From Streptomyces hygroscopicus subsp. hygroscopicus (GTDB taxonomy: Bacteria; Actinomycetota; Actinomycetes; Streptomycetales; Streptomycetaceae), in NCBI RefSeq assembly GCF_030269125.1, contig NZ_BSSM01000009.1, positions 186,001 to 250,000 of the forward strand: a DNA stretch of 64,000 nucleotides, read 5' to 3'. The notes under the pieces are model-generated. The model was given only the letters and a program-made list of their open reading frames with translations, did no database searches and was not told where the DNA came from. How positions within the stretch are numbered: the first letter of the stretch is position 1; each line of letters begins with the position of its first letter. Shown here piece after piece: positions 37,995 to 45,706 of the stretch. Position numbers and translations under genes: made by a program.

Positions 37995-38079
37995 CGGGCG
38001 GCTCCTCGTGCTGGGGCGGCGCGGCTCTGAACGGGCCTGGAATCAGCACGATAACCCCGTATGTCTCGCTTGTAGAGAC

Positions 38080-38111
38080 TTGACGACACTGAGTGCCAGG
38101 TCCTGTAGATA
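38080..38111 (+). promoter_or_regulatory. Probable pdxH promoter
   Basis: TTGACG (38080-38085) followed 18-20 bases later by a TGTAGATA block gives a housekeeping-type promoter whose start would fall about 10 bases before the GTG codon. Confidence 0.45.
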
Positions 38112-38126
38112 CGGCAAGATGACCGG

Positions 38127-38813
38127 GTGACCGACCGCGAACCTCTCCTGGACCCCGTTTTCGATCCCGCCGCGATGCGCAAGCAGTACCGGGCCGACGG
38201 ACTCGCCGAGCAGGACCTCGCCACGCATCCCATGGACCAGTTCGCGCGCTGGTTCGAGGACGCGGCTCGGGCGGCCCTGCACGGCACGCTCTACGAGCCC
38301 AACGCCATGGTCGTCGCCACGGCGGACGCCGAGGGGCGGCCCAGCGCCCGCACGGTCCTCATGAAGCAGTTCGACACCGAGGGCTTCGTCTTCTACACGA
38401 ACTACGACTCCCGCAAGGGCCGGGACCTCGCGGCGAACCCGCATGTCTCGCTGCTCTTCCCCTGGCACCCGCTGGCCCGGCAGGTCATCGTCACCGGCAC
38501 CGCGCGCCGCACCGGCCGGGACGAGACCGCGGCGTACTTCCGCGTCCGTCCGCACGGCTCACAGCTGGGCGCGTGGGCCAGCGCGCAGTCCACGGTGGTC
38601 GGCTCGCGTGCGGAACTGGACGCCGCCTACGCCGAGTTGGAGGCCCGCTATCCCGAGGGCGAACAGGTGCCGGTGCCGCCGCACTGGGGCGGCTTCCGCG
38701 TCGTCCCCGAGACGATCGAGTTCTGGCAGGGCCGGGAGAACCGGCTGCACGACCGCCTGCGCTACACCGCCCGCCCGGACGGCTCCTGGCAGGTCGACCG
38801 CCTCAGCCCCTGA
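38127..38813 (+). CDS. pdxH: Pyridoxamine 5'-phosphate oxidase
   Basis: 228 residues. FMN enzyme that oxidises pyridoxine/pyridoxamine 5'-phosphate to PLP. Segments: PNAMVVATADAEGRPSARTVLMKQ, FYTNYDSRKGRDLAANP, LLFPWHPLARQVIVTG, and at the C-terminus FWQGRENRLHDRLRY with the conserved RLHDR motif. Length is normal. Start is GTG with GGG a few bases before. Divergent from citrate synthase; followed by a terminator. Confidence 0.95.
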   Translation: MTDREPLLDPVFDPAAMRKQYRADGLAEQDLATHPMDQFARWFEDAARAALHGTLYEPNAMVVATADAEGRPSARTVLMKQFDTEGFVFYTNYDSRKGRDLAANPHVSLLFPWHPLARQVIVTGTARRTGRDETAAYFRVRPHGSQLGAWASAQSTVVGSRAELDAAYAELEARYPEGEQVPVPPHWGGFRVVPETIEFWQGRENRLHDRLRYTARPDGSWQVDRLSP

Positions 38814-38832
38814 AGGCGCGGGGACTCCTGAA

Positions 38833-38853
38833 GGCGCCGGGTCCCCCGGTGCC
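38833..38853 (+). terminator. pdxH terminator
   Basis: GGCGCCGGG pairs with CCCGGTGCC (one G-T) around a 3-base loop, 19 bases after the pdxH stop codon. Confidence 0.6.
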
Positions 38854-38875
38854 CCGAAGGGCCCGAGAGCGCAGA

Positions 38876-38938
38876 CGACCCGCGGGCTGGGTTCCTCCTC
38901 GGAGGAGCCGGCCGGACGTACCGGCAGCCCGCGGGTCG
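38876..38938. repeat. 14-bp perfect dyad with nested hairpin
   Basis: CGACCCGCGGGCTG (38876-38889) and its exact complement CAGCCCGCGGGTCG (38925-38938) enclose 35 bases. Inside, CCTCC/GGAGG extends to a second stem of about 9 bp. This is larger and more elaborate than the other terminators in the window. Confidence 0.8.
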
Positions 38939-38974
38939 GGTGACTGCTTGGGATTGGGCCGGCTGCACGCATCT

Positions 38975-39013
38975 GTCACGTGCCGGTCCGGCACCGCACT
39001 TGAGTGTGGTGAC
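38975..39013. ncRNA. Candidate structured RNA: gap-free three-way junction
   Basis: GTCAC (38975-38979) pairs with GTGAC (39009-39013). Between them, with no unpaired base at the junction, are GTGCCG-GTC-CGGCAC (38980-38994) and CGCAC-TTGA-GTGTG (38995-39008). The single G-U pair is a mismatch on the minus strand, which slightly favours a plus-strand RNA, yet the visible promoter is on the minus strand. Confidence 0.45.
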
Positions 39014-39019
39014 GAGCCG

Positions 39020-39058
39020 CTAGCCCGCAGCCACCTCACGCGTCCGGTATTCATACAT
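39020..39058 (-). CDS. 12-residue ORF with Shine-Dalgarno
   Basis: Encodes MYEYRTREVAAG and stops. GGGAGG lies 11 bases before the ATG, and a good minus-strand promoter lies just upstream. The layout looks like a leader peptide, but nothing follows on this strand except structured sequence and the antisense of pdxH. A second ATG 4 bases inward opens an 83-codon frame that does not look like a protein. Existence is unproven. Confidence 0.35.
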   Translation of the reverse strand: MYEYRTREVAAG

Positions 39059-39089
39059 CTGCCGAACCACCTCCCTTCCGTGTGCCTAC

Positions 39090-39118
39090 AGCCTAGGAAC
39101 CGGCCGGGGACGGCTCAA
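39090..39118 (-). promoter_or_regulatory. Minus-strand promoter in the pdxH-GNAT interval
   Basis: On the minus strand TTGAGC (39118 to 39113) and TAGGCT (39095 to 39090) are spaced by 17 bases, a close match to Streptomyces vegetative promoters. The predicted start is near 39083. Confidence 0.55.
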
Positions 39119-39198
39119 CTGTTTTTTTCGCGGACGCGGTCCGGGAGTCTCCGGCTCGTCCGAATGGGGGAGCGGCTTCGGTGGTAGGACTACTCACT

Positions 39199-39657
39199 GT
39201 GACCGATCTTCGGATCGCCCCGGTCGAGGGCGACGACATGCTGGAGCAGTGGCGCCACGTGCACAACGCGGTGGTGCCGCCCGCCGCGATGTCGCCGTCG
39301 CAGGCGCGGGTGCGCAGGGAGCGGTACCGGCTGGAGAACGCGTACGCCGGGGACGTCCTCGTGGGCTGCTCGACCGTGCGGCCGCCGGTGGGGGAGGAGC
39401 GGGTGGCGACCGTGATCGCGCGCGTGCTGCCGGAGTTCCGGCGGCGCGGGTTCGGGACGGTGATCTACGGGAACGCGCTGGACCGGGCGCGCGCCCTGGG
39501 GGCGGGTGTCGTGGAGACCTGCGTGCTGGCGGCGGACGGCGACGGGCTGCGGTTCGCCGTTCGGCGGGGGTTCGTGGAGGTCGAGCGCTACGTGCTGGAC
39601 GGGGAACGGGAGGAATGGGTCGACCTGCGGCTCCGGGTGGAGAGGCCCGGGGGTTGA
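39199..39657 (+). CDS. GNAT-family N-acetyltransferase
   Basis: 152 residues from the chosen GTG. The acetyl-CoA site is visible as VLPEFRRRGFGTVIYG, and VLAADGDGLRFAVRRGFVEVER is the typical C-terminal strand-helix. Substrate unknown. The start is ambiguous: GTG at 39199 begins VTDLRIAPVEG as is usual for the family, and GTG at 39181 is also in frame with GGGGGAG upstream. It follows the structured non-coding interval and runs in the same direction as the PAS protein. Confidence 0.8.
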   Translation: MTDLRIAPVEGDDMLEQWRHVHNAVVPPAAMSPSQARVRRERYRLENAYAGDVLVGCSTVRPPVGEERVATVIARVLPEFRRRGFGTVIYGNALDRARALGAGVVETCVLAADGDGLRFAVRRGFVEVERYVLDGEREEWVDLRLRVERPGG

Positions 39658-39770
39658 TTCGGTCCGTCTTGAGGGAACAGGATGTGGGCTGCGTCACGTT
39701 CGAGTTGAATGAGGGGCAGTGAGCGGAACGGGCGCCTTACGTGCGCCGATGCAGCGTGCAGGGGGTCCAG

Positions 39771-41186
39771 GTGAGTGCTTCCCGGCGGAGTGGGGCCACC
39801 GGCGAACTGGGGCCCGACGAGCCCGGTGCGTCCGGCGAACCGGGCGAGTTCGGCGGGGCCGACCTGCTGGCCGCCCTGCTCGACGGCATGGACGCGGCAC
39901 TGTGCGCCTTCGACGCGGACGGGGTCGTCACCCACTGGAACCGCGAGGCCGAGCGGATCCTCGGCTGGAGCGCCGAGGAGGCCGTCGGGCGGAGAGGGTT
40001 CGCCGGCTGGGCCGTGCGCAGCGCCGACGCCGAGGAGGTACGGACCCGGCTGCTGTCCGCGATGCGGGCCCCCGGGCGGCAGGTGCACGAGTTCGCGCTG
40101 CTGACCAAGGACGGCGGGCGGGTCCTCGTCCGCACCCAGTCCGCCGCCGTACGAGGACCCGACGGCGAGCCCGCCGGGGTGTACTGCGCCTTCAGCGAGG
40201 TGCACGCGCAGATCGACCTGGAGCGCTCGATCGCGCTGAGCGAGGCGCTGTTCGAGGACGCCGACTGGGGCGTCGTACTCGTCGACGCCGACCTGCGGCC
40301 CGCGGTGGTCAACGCGCACGCCGCGCGGGCCCTCGGCATCGGCCGCACGTCCGCGCTGGGGCGGCCGCTCGGCGAGCTGCTCGCACAGGGCGTGGAGGAG
40401 CTGGAGGCCGCCCTGACCCATGTCCTCGCCGAGGGCGCGCCGCCCGCGCCCGCCGAGATCTGGGTGACCCTGCGCAACCCCGCCGAGGGCGAGCAGCGCC
40501 GGTGCTGGCGCAACGCCTTCCTGCCGCTGGCCTCGCCGCTCGCCGAGGAACCCGTGCCGCTCGGGGTCGGCTGGCTCTTCCGGGACGTCACCGAGGCCAA
40601 ACGGGGCGAGCAGGAGGCCGCGCTGCTGCGCTTCCGCACCAAGCAGCTGCACCGCGCCGCGCGTGCCGCCGCCGAGTGCGAGGACCCGCTGGAAGCGGCC
40701 ACCGTCCACCTCGACTACGCCCTCGCCGGGTTCGCCGACCACGCCCTGATCGACCGGCTCGCGGACGCCCCGCGCGCCGAGGCCCCGGCCGGGGCGGGGG
40801 CCGTACGACTCGTACGGCTCGCCGCCACGCCCGCCGGGGCGCCGGGGCCGAGCGTGCTCACCGGGGCCGCCGGGCTGCCCGTGCGCTACGAACCGGGCCA
40901 TCCGGCGCTGAGTTGCGTGGAGCGCACCGGATGCGTGCGCGCGGACGCCGGGTCGGTGCCGGCCGAGCTGGCCCGGGAGTGGGCGCTGCGCCGGCAGTGG
41001 CCCGGCGACGCGGTGCACGCCCTGTGCGCGGTGCTGCGCAGCCGGGGCCGCACGATCGGCGTCGTCACCTTCCTGCGCGGCGCCGCGCGCACGCCCTTCG
41101 AGCGCTCCGACGCGTCGTACGCCGAGGACGTGGCGCTGCGGATAGCGGCGGCGCTGGACCTCGCGGGGGCGACGCGGGAGGGCTAG
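39771..41186 (+). CDS. Double-PAS plus GAF-like sensor protein without output domain
   Basis: 471 residues. PAS 1 at about residues 30-145 (GMDAALCAFDADGVVTHWNR, then GWSAEEAVGR), PAS 2 at about 155-295 (DADWGVVLVDADLRPAVVNA), a short coiled-coil-like LRFRTKQLHRAARAAAE, then a C-terminal GAF-like region to the end (RTIGVVTFLRG, ALRIAAALDLA). In Streptomyces this arrangement usually precedes a PP2C phosphatase (SpoIIE) domain, but here the protein stops without one. The GTG at 39771 has GGGGG 6 bases before it. Ligand and partner unknown. Confidence 0.78.
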   Translation: MSASRRSGATGELGPDEPGASGEPGEFGGADLLAALLDGMDAALCAFDADGVVTHWNREAERILGWSAEEAVGRRGFAGWAVRSADAEEVRTRLLSAMRAPGRQVHEFALLTKDGGRVLVRTQSAAVRGPDGEPAGVYCAFSEVHAQIDLERSIALSEALFEDADWGVVLVDADLRPAVVNAHAARALGIGRTSALGRPLGELLAQGVEELEAALTHVLAEGAPPAPAEIWVTLRNPAEGEQRRCWRNAFLPLASPLAEEPVPLGVGWLFRDVTEAKRGEQEAALLRFRTKQLHRAARAAAECEDPLEAATVHLDYALAGFADHALIDRLADAPRAEAPAGAGAVRLVRLAATPAGAPGPSVLTGAAGLPVRYEPGHPALSCVERTGCVRADAGSVPAELAREWALRRQWPGDAVHALCAVLRSRGRTIGVVTFLRGAARTPFERSDASYAEDVALRIAAALDLAGATREG

Positions 41187-41195
41187 CGGGCCTGG

Positions 41196-41951
41196 TCAGC
41201 GGTGGTAGAAGACGCGGTCGCCGTACTCGTCCAGCACCCGGGTGTTCCAGTCGTGGCCGCCGTCCACGTTCCCGGAGCGCAGCAGCGGGGGCTCGATGCC
41301 TCGGTCGGCGAGGGTGGCGGCGGCGGTGGCCATGACGGCCTGCATCAGCGCCGTGGTGACCACCGTGGAGGCGGGGGCGAAGGGCGCCGGGATGGGGTCG
41401 AGGGTGAGCTCCGCGTCGCCGACCGCGATCTTCGAGTCGAGGACCAGGTCGCAGTGGTCCTTCAGGAAGGTGCCCGAGGAGTGCCGGGACGCCGTCTCCG
41501 TCGCGTACGCCACGGAGGTCACGCCGATCACCTTGATGCCGAGGGCGCGGGCGCGCTGCGCCATCTCGACGGGGAGGGCGTTGCGGCCCGACAGGGAGAT
41601 GATCACGAGGGCGTCGCCCGCGCGCAGCGGCGAGGTGTCGAGCACGGCGCTCGCGAGGCCGTCGACGCGTTCCAGGGCGGAGCCGAGGGTGGCGGGGGTG
41701 ACGTCCACGCCCACGACGCCGGGCACCGCGAGGAGGTTCATCAGGGCGAGGCCGCCGGCCCGGTAGACGACGTCCTGGGCCGCGAGGGAGGAGTGGCCGG
41801 CGCCGAACGCGAACAGGCGGCCGCCGGCCGTGACGGTGTCGGCGAGCAGGGCGGCGGCGGACCCGATCGCCTCGGCCTCTTCCTCTCTGAGCCGTTGCAG
41901 GAGGTTGATGGCGGCGTCGAAGAACAGGTCGGCGGGCGTGCCGTCGCTCAT
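41196..41951 (-). CDS. SIS-domain phosphosugar-binding protein
   Basis: 251 residues. One SIS domain: GRLFAFGAGHSSLAAQDVVYR, then VIISLSGRNALPVEMAQRAR, the Ser-rich phosphosugar loop, and VIGVTSVAYA. It resembles the KpsF/MurQ/RpiR-like group that isomerises or binds phosphosugars. Substrate not determined. Divergent from dmdR1, a pairing I recall in other Streptomyces. Converges on the PAS gene with only 9 bases between them. Confidence 0.85.
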   Translation of the reverse strand: MSDGTPADLFFDAAINLLQRLREEEAEAIGSAAALLADTVTAGGRLFAFGAGHSSLAAQDVVYRAGGLALMNLLAVPGVVGVDVTPATLGSALERVDGLASAVLDTSPLRAGDALVIISLSGRNALPVEMAQRARALGIKVIGVTSVAYATETASRHSSGTFLKDHCDLVLDSKIAVGDAELTLDPIPAPFAPASTVVTTALMQAVMATAAATLADRGIEPPLLRSGNVDGGHDWNTRVLDEYGDRVFYHR

Positions 41952-42263
41952 GCGGTGCCCCTTCGCAGCGGTCCGTGTCGCGGATCACGGTGCGGTCTGG
42001 ACCAGGGTGGTGTCAATACGGCCGGGGGTTCTCGTGGAGCGACCCGTGCCGGACGCCCCGCGAGGGCGCGGAGCGGAATCGATCCGCGGCTGTGCCGCGG
42101 GGGCGTGAGCGGCCACGAGGCGCCCGCGCCCGGCCGGTTGCCCGCGCCGCCCGGAACCCGCCCCGTTCCCACCGCTGACGCCCGCTTGTCGGTCCGATCC
42201 GGCAGAATTGGGTTGAGGCCGACGCACGCGCCGGGTGCCGGCAGAGGTAATCGAGGGGCACGT
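41952..42263. other. Divergent promoter region of SIS gene and dmdR1
   Basis: About 310 bases. No iron box of the TTAGGTTAGGCTCACCTAA kind is visible. A CAGAAT element near 42203 could be a minus-10 for dmdR1, but the minus-35 is poor. Confidence 0.5.
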
Positions 42264-42956
42264 ATGTCCGGACTGATCGACACCACGGAGATGTATCTCC
42301 GCACCATCCTCGAACTGGAGGAGGAAGGCGTCGTCCCCATGCGCGCCCGCATCGCGGAGCGGCTGGACCAGAGCGGGCCGACGGTGAGCCAGACCGTCGC
42401 GCGCATGGAGCGGGACGGCCTGGTGTCCGTGGCCAGCGACCGCCACCTGGAGCTGACCGGCGAGGGCCGCAGGCTCGCCACCCGTGTCATGCGCAAGCAC
42501 CGCCTCGCCGAGTGCCTGCTCGTCGACGTGATCGGCCTGGAGTGGGAGCAGGTGCACGCCGAGGCCTGCCGCTGGGAGCACGTCATGAGCGAGGCCGTCG
42601 AGCGCCGGGTCATGGAGCTGCTGCGGCACCCGACCGAGTCGCCGTACGGCAACCCGATCCCGGGCCTGGAGGAGTTGGGCGAGAAGGACGGGGCCGATCC
42701 GTTCCTCGACGAGGGCATGGTCTCGCTCGCCGACCTGGACGCGGGCACCGACGGCAAGACGGTCGTCGTACGCCGCATCGGCGAGCCCATCCAGATGGAC
42801 GCGCAGCTGATGTACACCCTGCGCCGGGCCGGTGTGCAGCCCGGTTCGGTGGTCAGCGTGACCGAGTCGCCCGGCGGGGTGCTGGTCGGCAGCGGTGGCG
42901 AGGCGGCCGAACTGGAGGCCGACGTGGCCTCCCACGTGTTCGTCGCCAAGCGCTGA
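42264..42956 (+). CDS. dmdR1: DtxR/IdeR-family iron regulator (DmdR1-like)
   Basis: 230 residues. Three-part DtxR layout: N-terminal HTH (GLIDTTEMYLRTILELEEEG, RARIAERLDQSGPTVSQTVAR), metal/dimer domain with the conserved CRWEHVMS and HPTESPYGNPIPG segments, and a C-terminal SH3-like FeoA domain (VVVRRIGEPIQMDAQL ... HVFVAKR). It represses siderophore and iron-uptake genes when Fe(II) is bound. It corresponds to S. coelicolor DmdR1, whose gene is reported to be overlapped by an antisense gene, adm. An open minus-strand frame is also present here. Confidence 0.92.
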   Translation: MSGLIDTTEMYLRTILELEEEGVVPMRARIAERLDQSGPTVSQTVARMERDGLVSVASDRHLELTGEGRRLATRVMRKHRLAECLLVDVIGLEWEQVHAEACRWEHVMSEAVERRVMELLRHPTESPYGNPIPGLEELGEKDGADPFLDEGMVSLADLDAGTDGKTVVVRRIGEPIQMDAQLMYTLRRAGVQPGSVVSVTESPGGVLVGSGGEAAELEADVASHVFVAKR

Positions 42957-42980
42957 GCCGCGGGCCCCTCGAAGACAGAG

Positions 42981-43008
42981 GGCCCCGGCGCCTTCCGGCG
43001 CCGGGGCC
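42981..43008 (+). terminator. dmdR1 terminator
   Basis: A 12-bp perfect stem (GGCCCCGGCGCC and its complement) with a TTCC loop, 24 bases after the stop codon. Confidence 0.85.
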
Positions 43009-43232
43009 GTCCTCCCCATCGCTGACCCGGAGCCCCGAGCTCTCAGGGTCAGTCCCCCTCGGACCGTTTTTCCCCGAGCGGTCCGCCTCCCGCCAGAAAG
43101 ATCCCCTCGGAGGCGGCGATCATTCCTGGCGGGGTGTCACTCGAATGAGGGGTGTTGCCCGCAGGGGCAGTATTTTCGAACTCCTGTCCCCATGAAGCCC
43201 GGCCGAAGCGGGCCGTTGCGAGCGCCGGGCGC

Positions 43233-44822
43233 TCACCCCTTGCTGACCGCCGCCAGGATCTCCGGCAGCCGCGCCGCCGCCCGCGGGGCCGCGAGGCGCA
43301 GCCCCAGCAGCGCGATCCCGGCGCCGTACACCGCGCCGACGGGCAGCAGCAGCCACGTCCACCCGACGCCCGCCGTGCCGTGGGCCAGCCAGACGCTGAG
43401 GGCGATGAAGGGGGCGCACAGGACGGTGGCGGTGAGCATGCCGCCGAAGACGCCGATCCAGGCGAGGCCCGCCTGCCCGGGAACGACGTTCTTCAGTCCC
43501 TCCTGCGGGATCGAGTACGGGAACCGCGCCGAGGCCCACGCCCCGGCCGCCAGCATCGCCCCGAGCATCGCCAGGGCCAGCCCCAGCACCCGCGGGAGCT
43601 TGGGCCAGGCGTCCAGCAGCGCGACGGTCACCACCGCGACGAGGGCCGTGTGGGGGAGGGTGACCAACAGCAGGGCGAGGGCCCGGCCGCGCAGTTCCTC
43701 GTACGCGTCCCGGGGCGAGGAGATGGTCAGGGCCACCATCCAGAAGGCGGAGGTGTCCTGCCCGAACTGGTTGTACATCTGCAGGCCGAGCATCCCGGCG
43801 GCGAAGCACGCGAAGTAGACCGAGCCGGTGTGCTGGAGCGCGTAGAACACCGGGATGATCAGCCCGATCGCCAGCGAGGTCACCCAGGCCGCCTTCGTCT
43901 TCGGGTCGCGCCAGATGTAGCGCAGCGAGCGCTCCATCACCGCGCCCGTGCGCCCGGCGGGCAGCAGCCGCGCGAGCCCGCCGGTGCCCCGGCGTTCCGC
44001 GCGCCCGGCGTCGGCGGGCCGGAGGGTGGACCCGTCCGGCGCGGTCATCAGCCTGGTCATGCTCCGCGCCCACGCGACGACCAGTGCCACCAACGCGGCT
44101 GCGGTCAGAGCGAGTTGGGCCAGCGCGATGCCGTACGACCCCTCGCTCGCCGTGCGCACGGCCGCCACCGCGGACGCCGGCGGGATCCAGGACAGCACGT
44201 CCGCGACCGGGCGCAGCTGCCCGAGCCCGCCCGAACCCAGGCGCCGCGCGCCGAAGTTGGCCAGCTGTGTGCCGACGGCGATCACCAGCCCGCTGAGCAC
44301 GGCCAGGTCGCGGCCCCTGCGGCTGGTGAGCAGCCGTACGTTGGCGGCGGCCACGGCCCGCGCGAGCGCCACGCACACCAGCAGCGCGAGGACCACCGCG
44401 ATCACCGCGGTGGTCCAGCCCGCCGCGCCCCGTGCCGGCACCAGCACACAGCCGATCAGCAGCAGCAGGGTGACCAGGGGACCGACGCCGACCAGGGAGG
44501 CCACGAGCAGGGCGCGCATCAGCGGCACCGGGCGCAGCGGCAGCATCACCAGGCGGGTCGGGTCCAGCGTCTCGTCGCCGGTCGGGAAGAACAGCGGGAG
44601 GAAGGCCCAGCCCAGCGCGAGCACGGCCGCCGCGGTCACGGAGACGACCTCGCCGTCGGGCCGCCGGCTGAGCAGGATCATGCCCGGCAGCTGCGCGAGC
44701 GCGAACAGCAGTGCGAGGACGGTGGAGACGACGAACGCGTCCCGCCGCCCCCGCGACTGCCGCAGCCCACCCCGCAGCAGGGACAGCTTCAGGCGTACGA
44801 CGGTGCCGGTCAGGTGCGTCAT
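43233..44822 (-). CDS. ABC exporter permease subunit
   Basis: 529 residues with about 12 hydrophobic segments in two similar halves, separated by a soluble stretch (SMTRLMTAPDGSTLRPADAG and following). No recognisable enzymatic motif. It is encoded directly after its ATPase with an ATGA overlap, so the two form one exporter. The layout (ATPase plus one large permease, no binding protein) suggests export of a lipid, peptide or drug; substrate unknown. Confidence 0.85.
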   Translation of the reverse strand: MTHLTGTVVRLKLSLLRGGLRQSRGRRDAFVVSTVLALLFALAQLPGMILLSRRPDGEVVSVTAAAVLALGWAFLPLFFPTGDETLDPTRLVMLPLRPVPLMRALLVASLVGVGPLVTLLLLIGCVLVPARGAAGWTTAVIAVVLALLVCVALARAVAAANVRLLTSRRGRDLAVLSGLVIAVGTQLANFGARRLGSGGLGQLRPVADVLSWIPPASAVAAVRTASEGSYGIALAQLALTAAALVALVVAWARSMTRLMTAPDGSTLRPADAGRAERRGTGGLARLLPAGRTGAVMERSLRYIWRDPKTKAAWVTSLAIGLIIPVFYALQHTGSVYFACFAAGMLGLQMYNQFGQDTSAFWMVALTISSPRDAYEELRGRALALLLVTLPHTALVAVVTVALLDAWPKLPRVLGLALAMLGAMLAAGAWASARFPYSIPQEGLKNVVPGQAGLAWIGVFGGMLTATVLCAPFIALSVWLAHGTAGVGWTWLLLPVGAVYGAGIALLGLRLAAPRAAARLPEILAAVSKG

Positions 44823-45595
44823 CGGGCCGCCCCGCCGCCCAGCCAGTCGAGGTCGGAGCCGGCGTCGCGGCCGTTCGCGCCGACCAGCTCCAGGAACGCG
44901 TCCTGCAAGGTGGGGTGTCCGCCGCGCACCTCGGCGAGCGGTCCGGCGGCGCGGATGCGGCCGGCGGCCATCACGGCGACCCAGTCGCACAGCGACTCGA
45001 CCAGCTCCATGACGTGGGAGGAGAAGACGACGGTGGCGCCGGAGGCGGTGTACCGCTCCAGGACGCCCCGGATGGTCTGCGCGGACACCGGGTCGACCCC
45101 CTCGAAGGGCTCGTCGAGGAAGAGCACGTCGGGGTTGTGCAGCAGGGCCGCCGCGAGGCCGATCTTCTTGCGCATGCCGGTCGAGTAGTCGACGACCAGC
45201 TTGTGCTGGGAGCCGGCCAGGCCGAGCACGTCCAGGAGCTGGGTGGCCCGCTTGTCCACCTCGGCGCCGGGCAGCCCGCGCAACCGCCCGGTGTAGCCGA
45301 GGAGTTCGCGCCCGGACAGCCGCTCGAACAGCCGCAGCCCCTCGGGCAGCACCCCGATCCGCGCCTTCACGGCCACCGGGTCCCGCCACACGTCGTGCCC
45401 GACGACCTCCACACTGCCCGCGTCCGGCCGCAGCAGCCCCGTCACCATGGAGAGGGTCGTGGTCTTCCCGGCCCCGTTCGGCCCCACCAGCCCGACGAAC
45501 TTCCCCGCGGGCAGCTCCAGCTCGATCCCCCCGACAGCCACCTGCTCCCCGAACCGCTTCCAGAGCCCCCGTATGCACACTGCGGCGTTGGTCAT
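44819..45595 (-). CDS. ABC transporter ATP-binding subunit
   Basis: 258 residues. Walker A is GPNGAGKTTTL, the signature is a variant YSTGMRKK in place of LSGGQ, Walker B is VLFLDEPFEGVDP, and the switch His is in VFSSHVMELVE. This is the daunorubicin/DrrA-like type of ABC2 exporter ATPase. The start is ATG at 45595 (MTNAAVCIRGLWKRFG); the open frame continues upstream without homology. Confidence 0.9.
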   Translation of the reverse strand: MTNAAVCIRGLWKRFGEQVAVGGIELELPAGKFVGLVGPNGAGKTTTLSMVTGLLRPDAGSVEVVGHDVWRDPVAVKARIGVLPEGLRLFERLSGRELLGYTGRLRGLPGAEVDKRATQLLDVLGLAGSQHKLVVDYSTGMRKKIGLAAALLHNPDVLFLDEPFEGVDPVSAQTIRGVLERYTASGATVVFSSHVMELVESLCDWVAVMAAGRIRAAGPLAEVRGGHPTLQDAFLELVGANGRDAGSDLDWLGGGAAR

Positions 45596-45706
45596 GCCGT
45601 GCAGCCTACGGCGACCGTGCCGGCCTGGCGGGGGCCGGGGGAACCGCGCGGGCGGCCACGGCCCGCCCGCGCCCGCCGACACACGACGACCCCGCGGGCG
45701 AGGCCG

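Noticed and set aside
38803..39054. 83-codon minus-strand ORF across the structured island
   Set aside because: Arg/Pro/Ser-rich, no family resemblance, and it overlaps dyads and hairpins; more likely a non-coding frame.
41948..42949. Antisense ORF treated as a definite gene opposite dmdR1
   Set aside because: Long antisense frames are routine in GC-rich coding DNA; I kept it only as a finding because of the reported adm gene.
43060..43232. Iron box or extra gene after dmdR1
   Set aside because: Only weak hairpins and no match to the TTAGGTTAGGCTCACCTAA consensus were seen.
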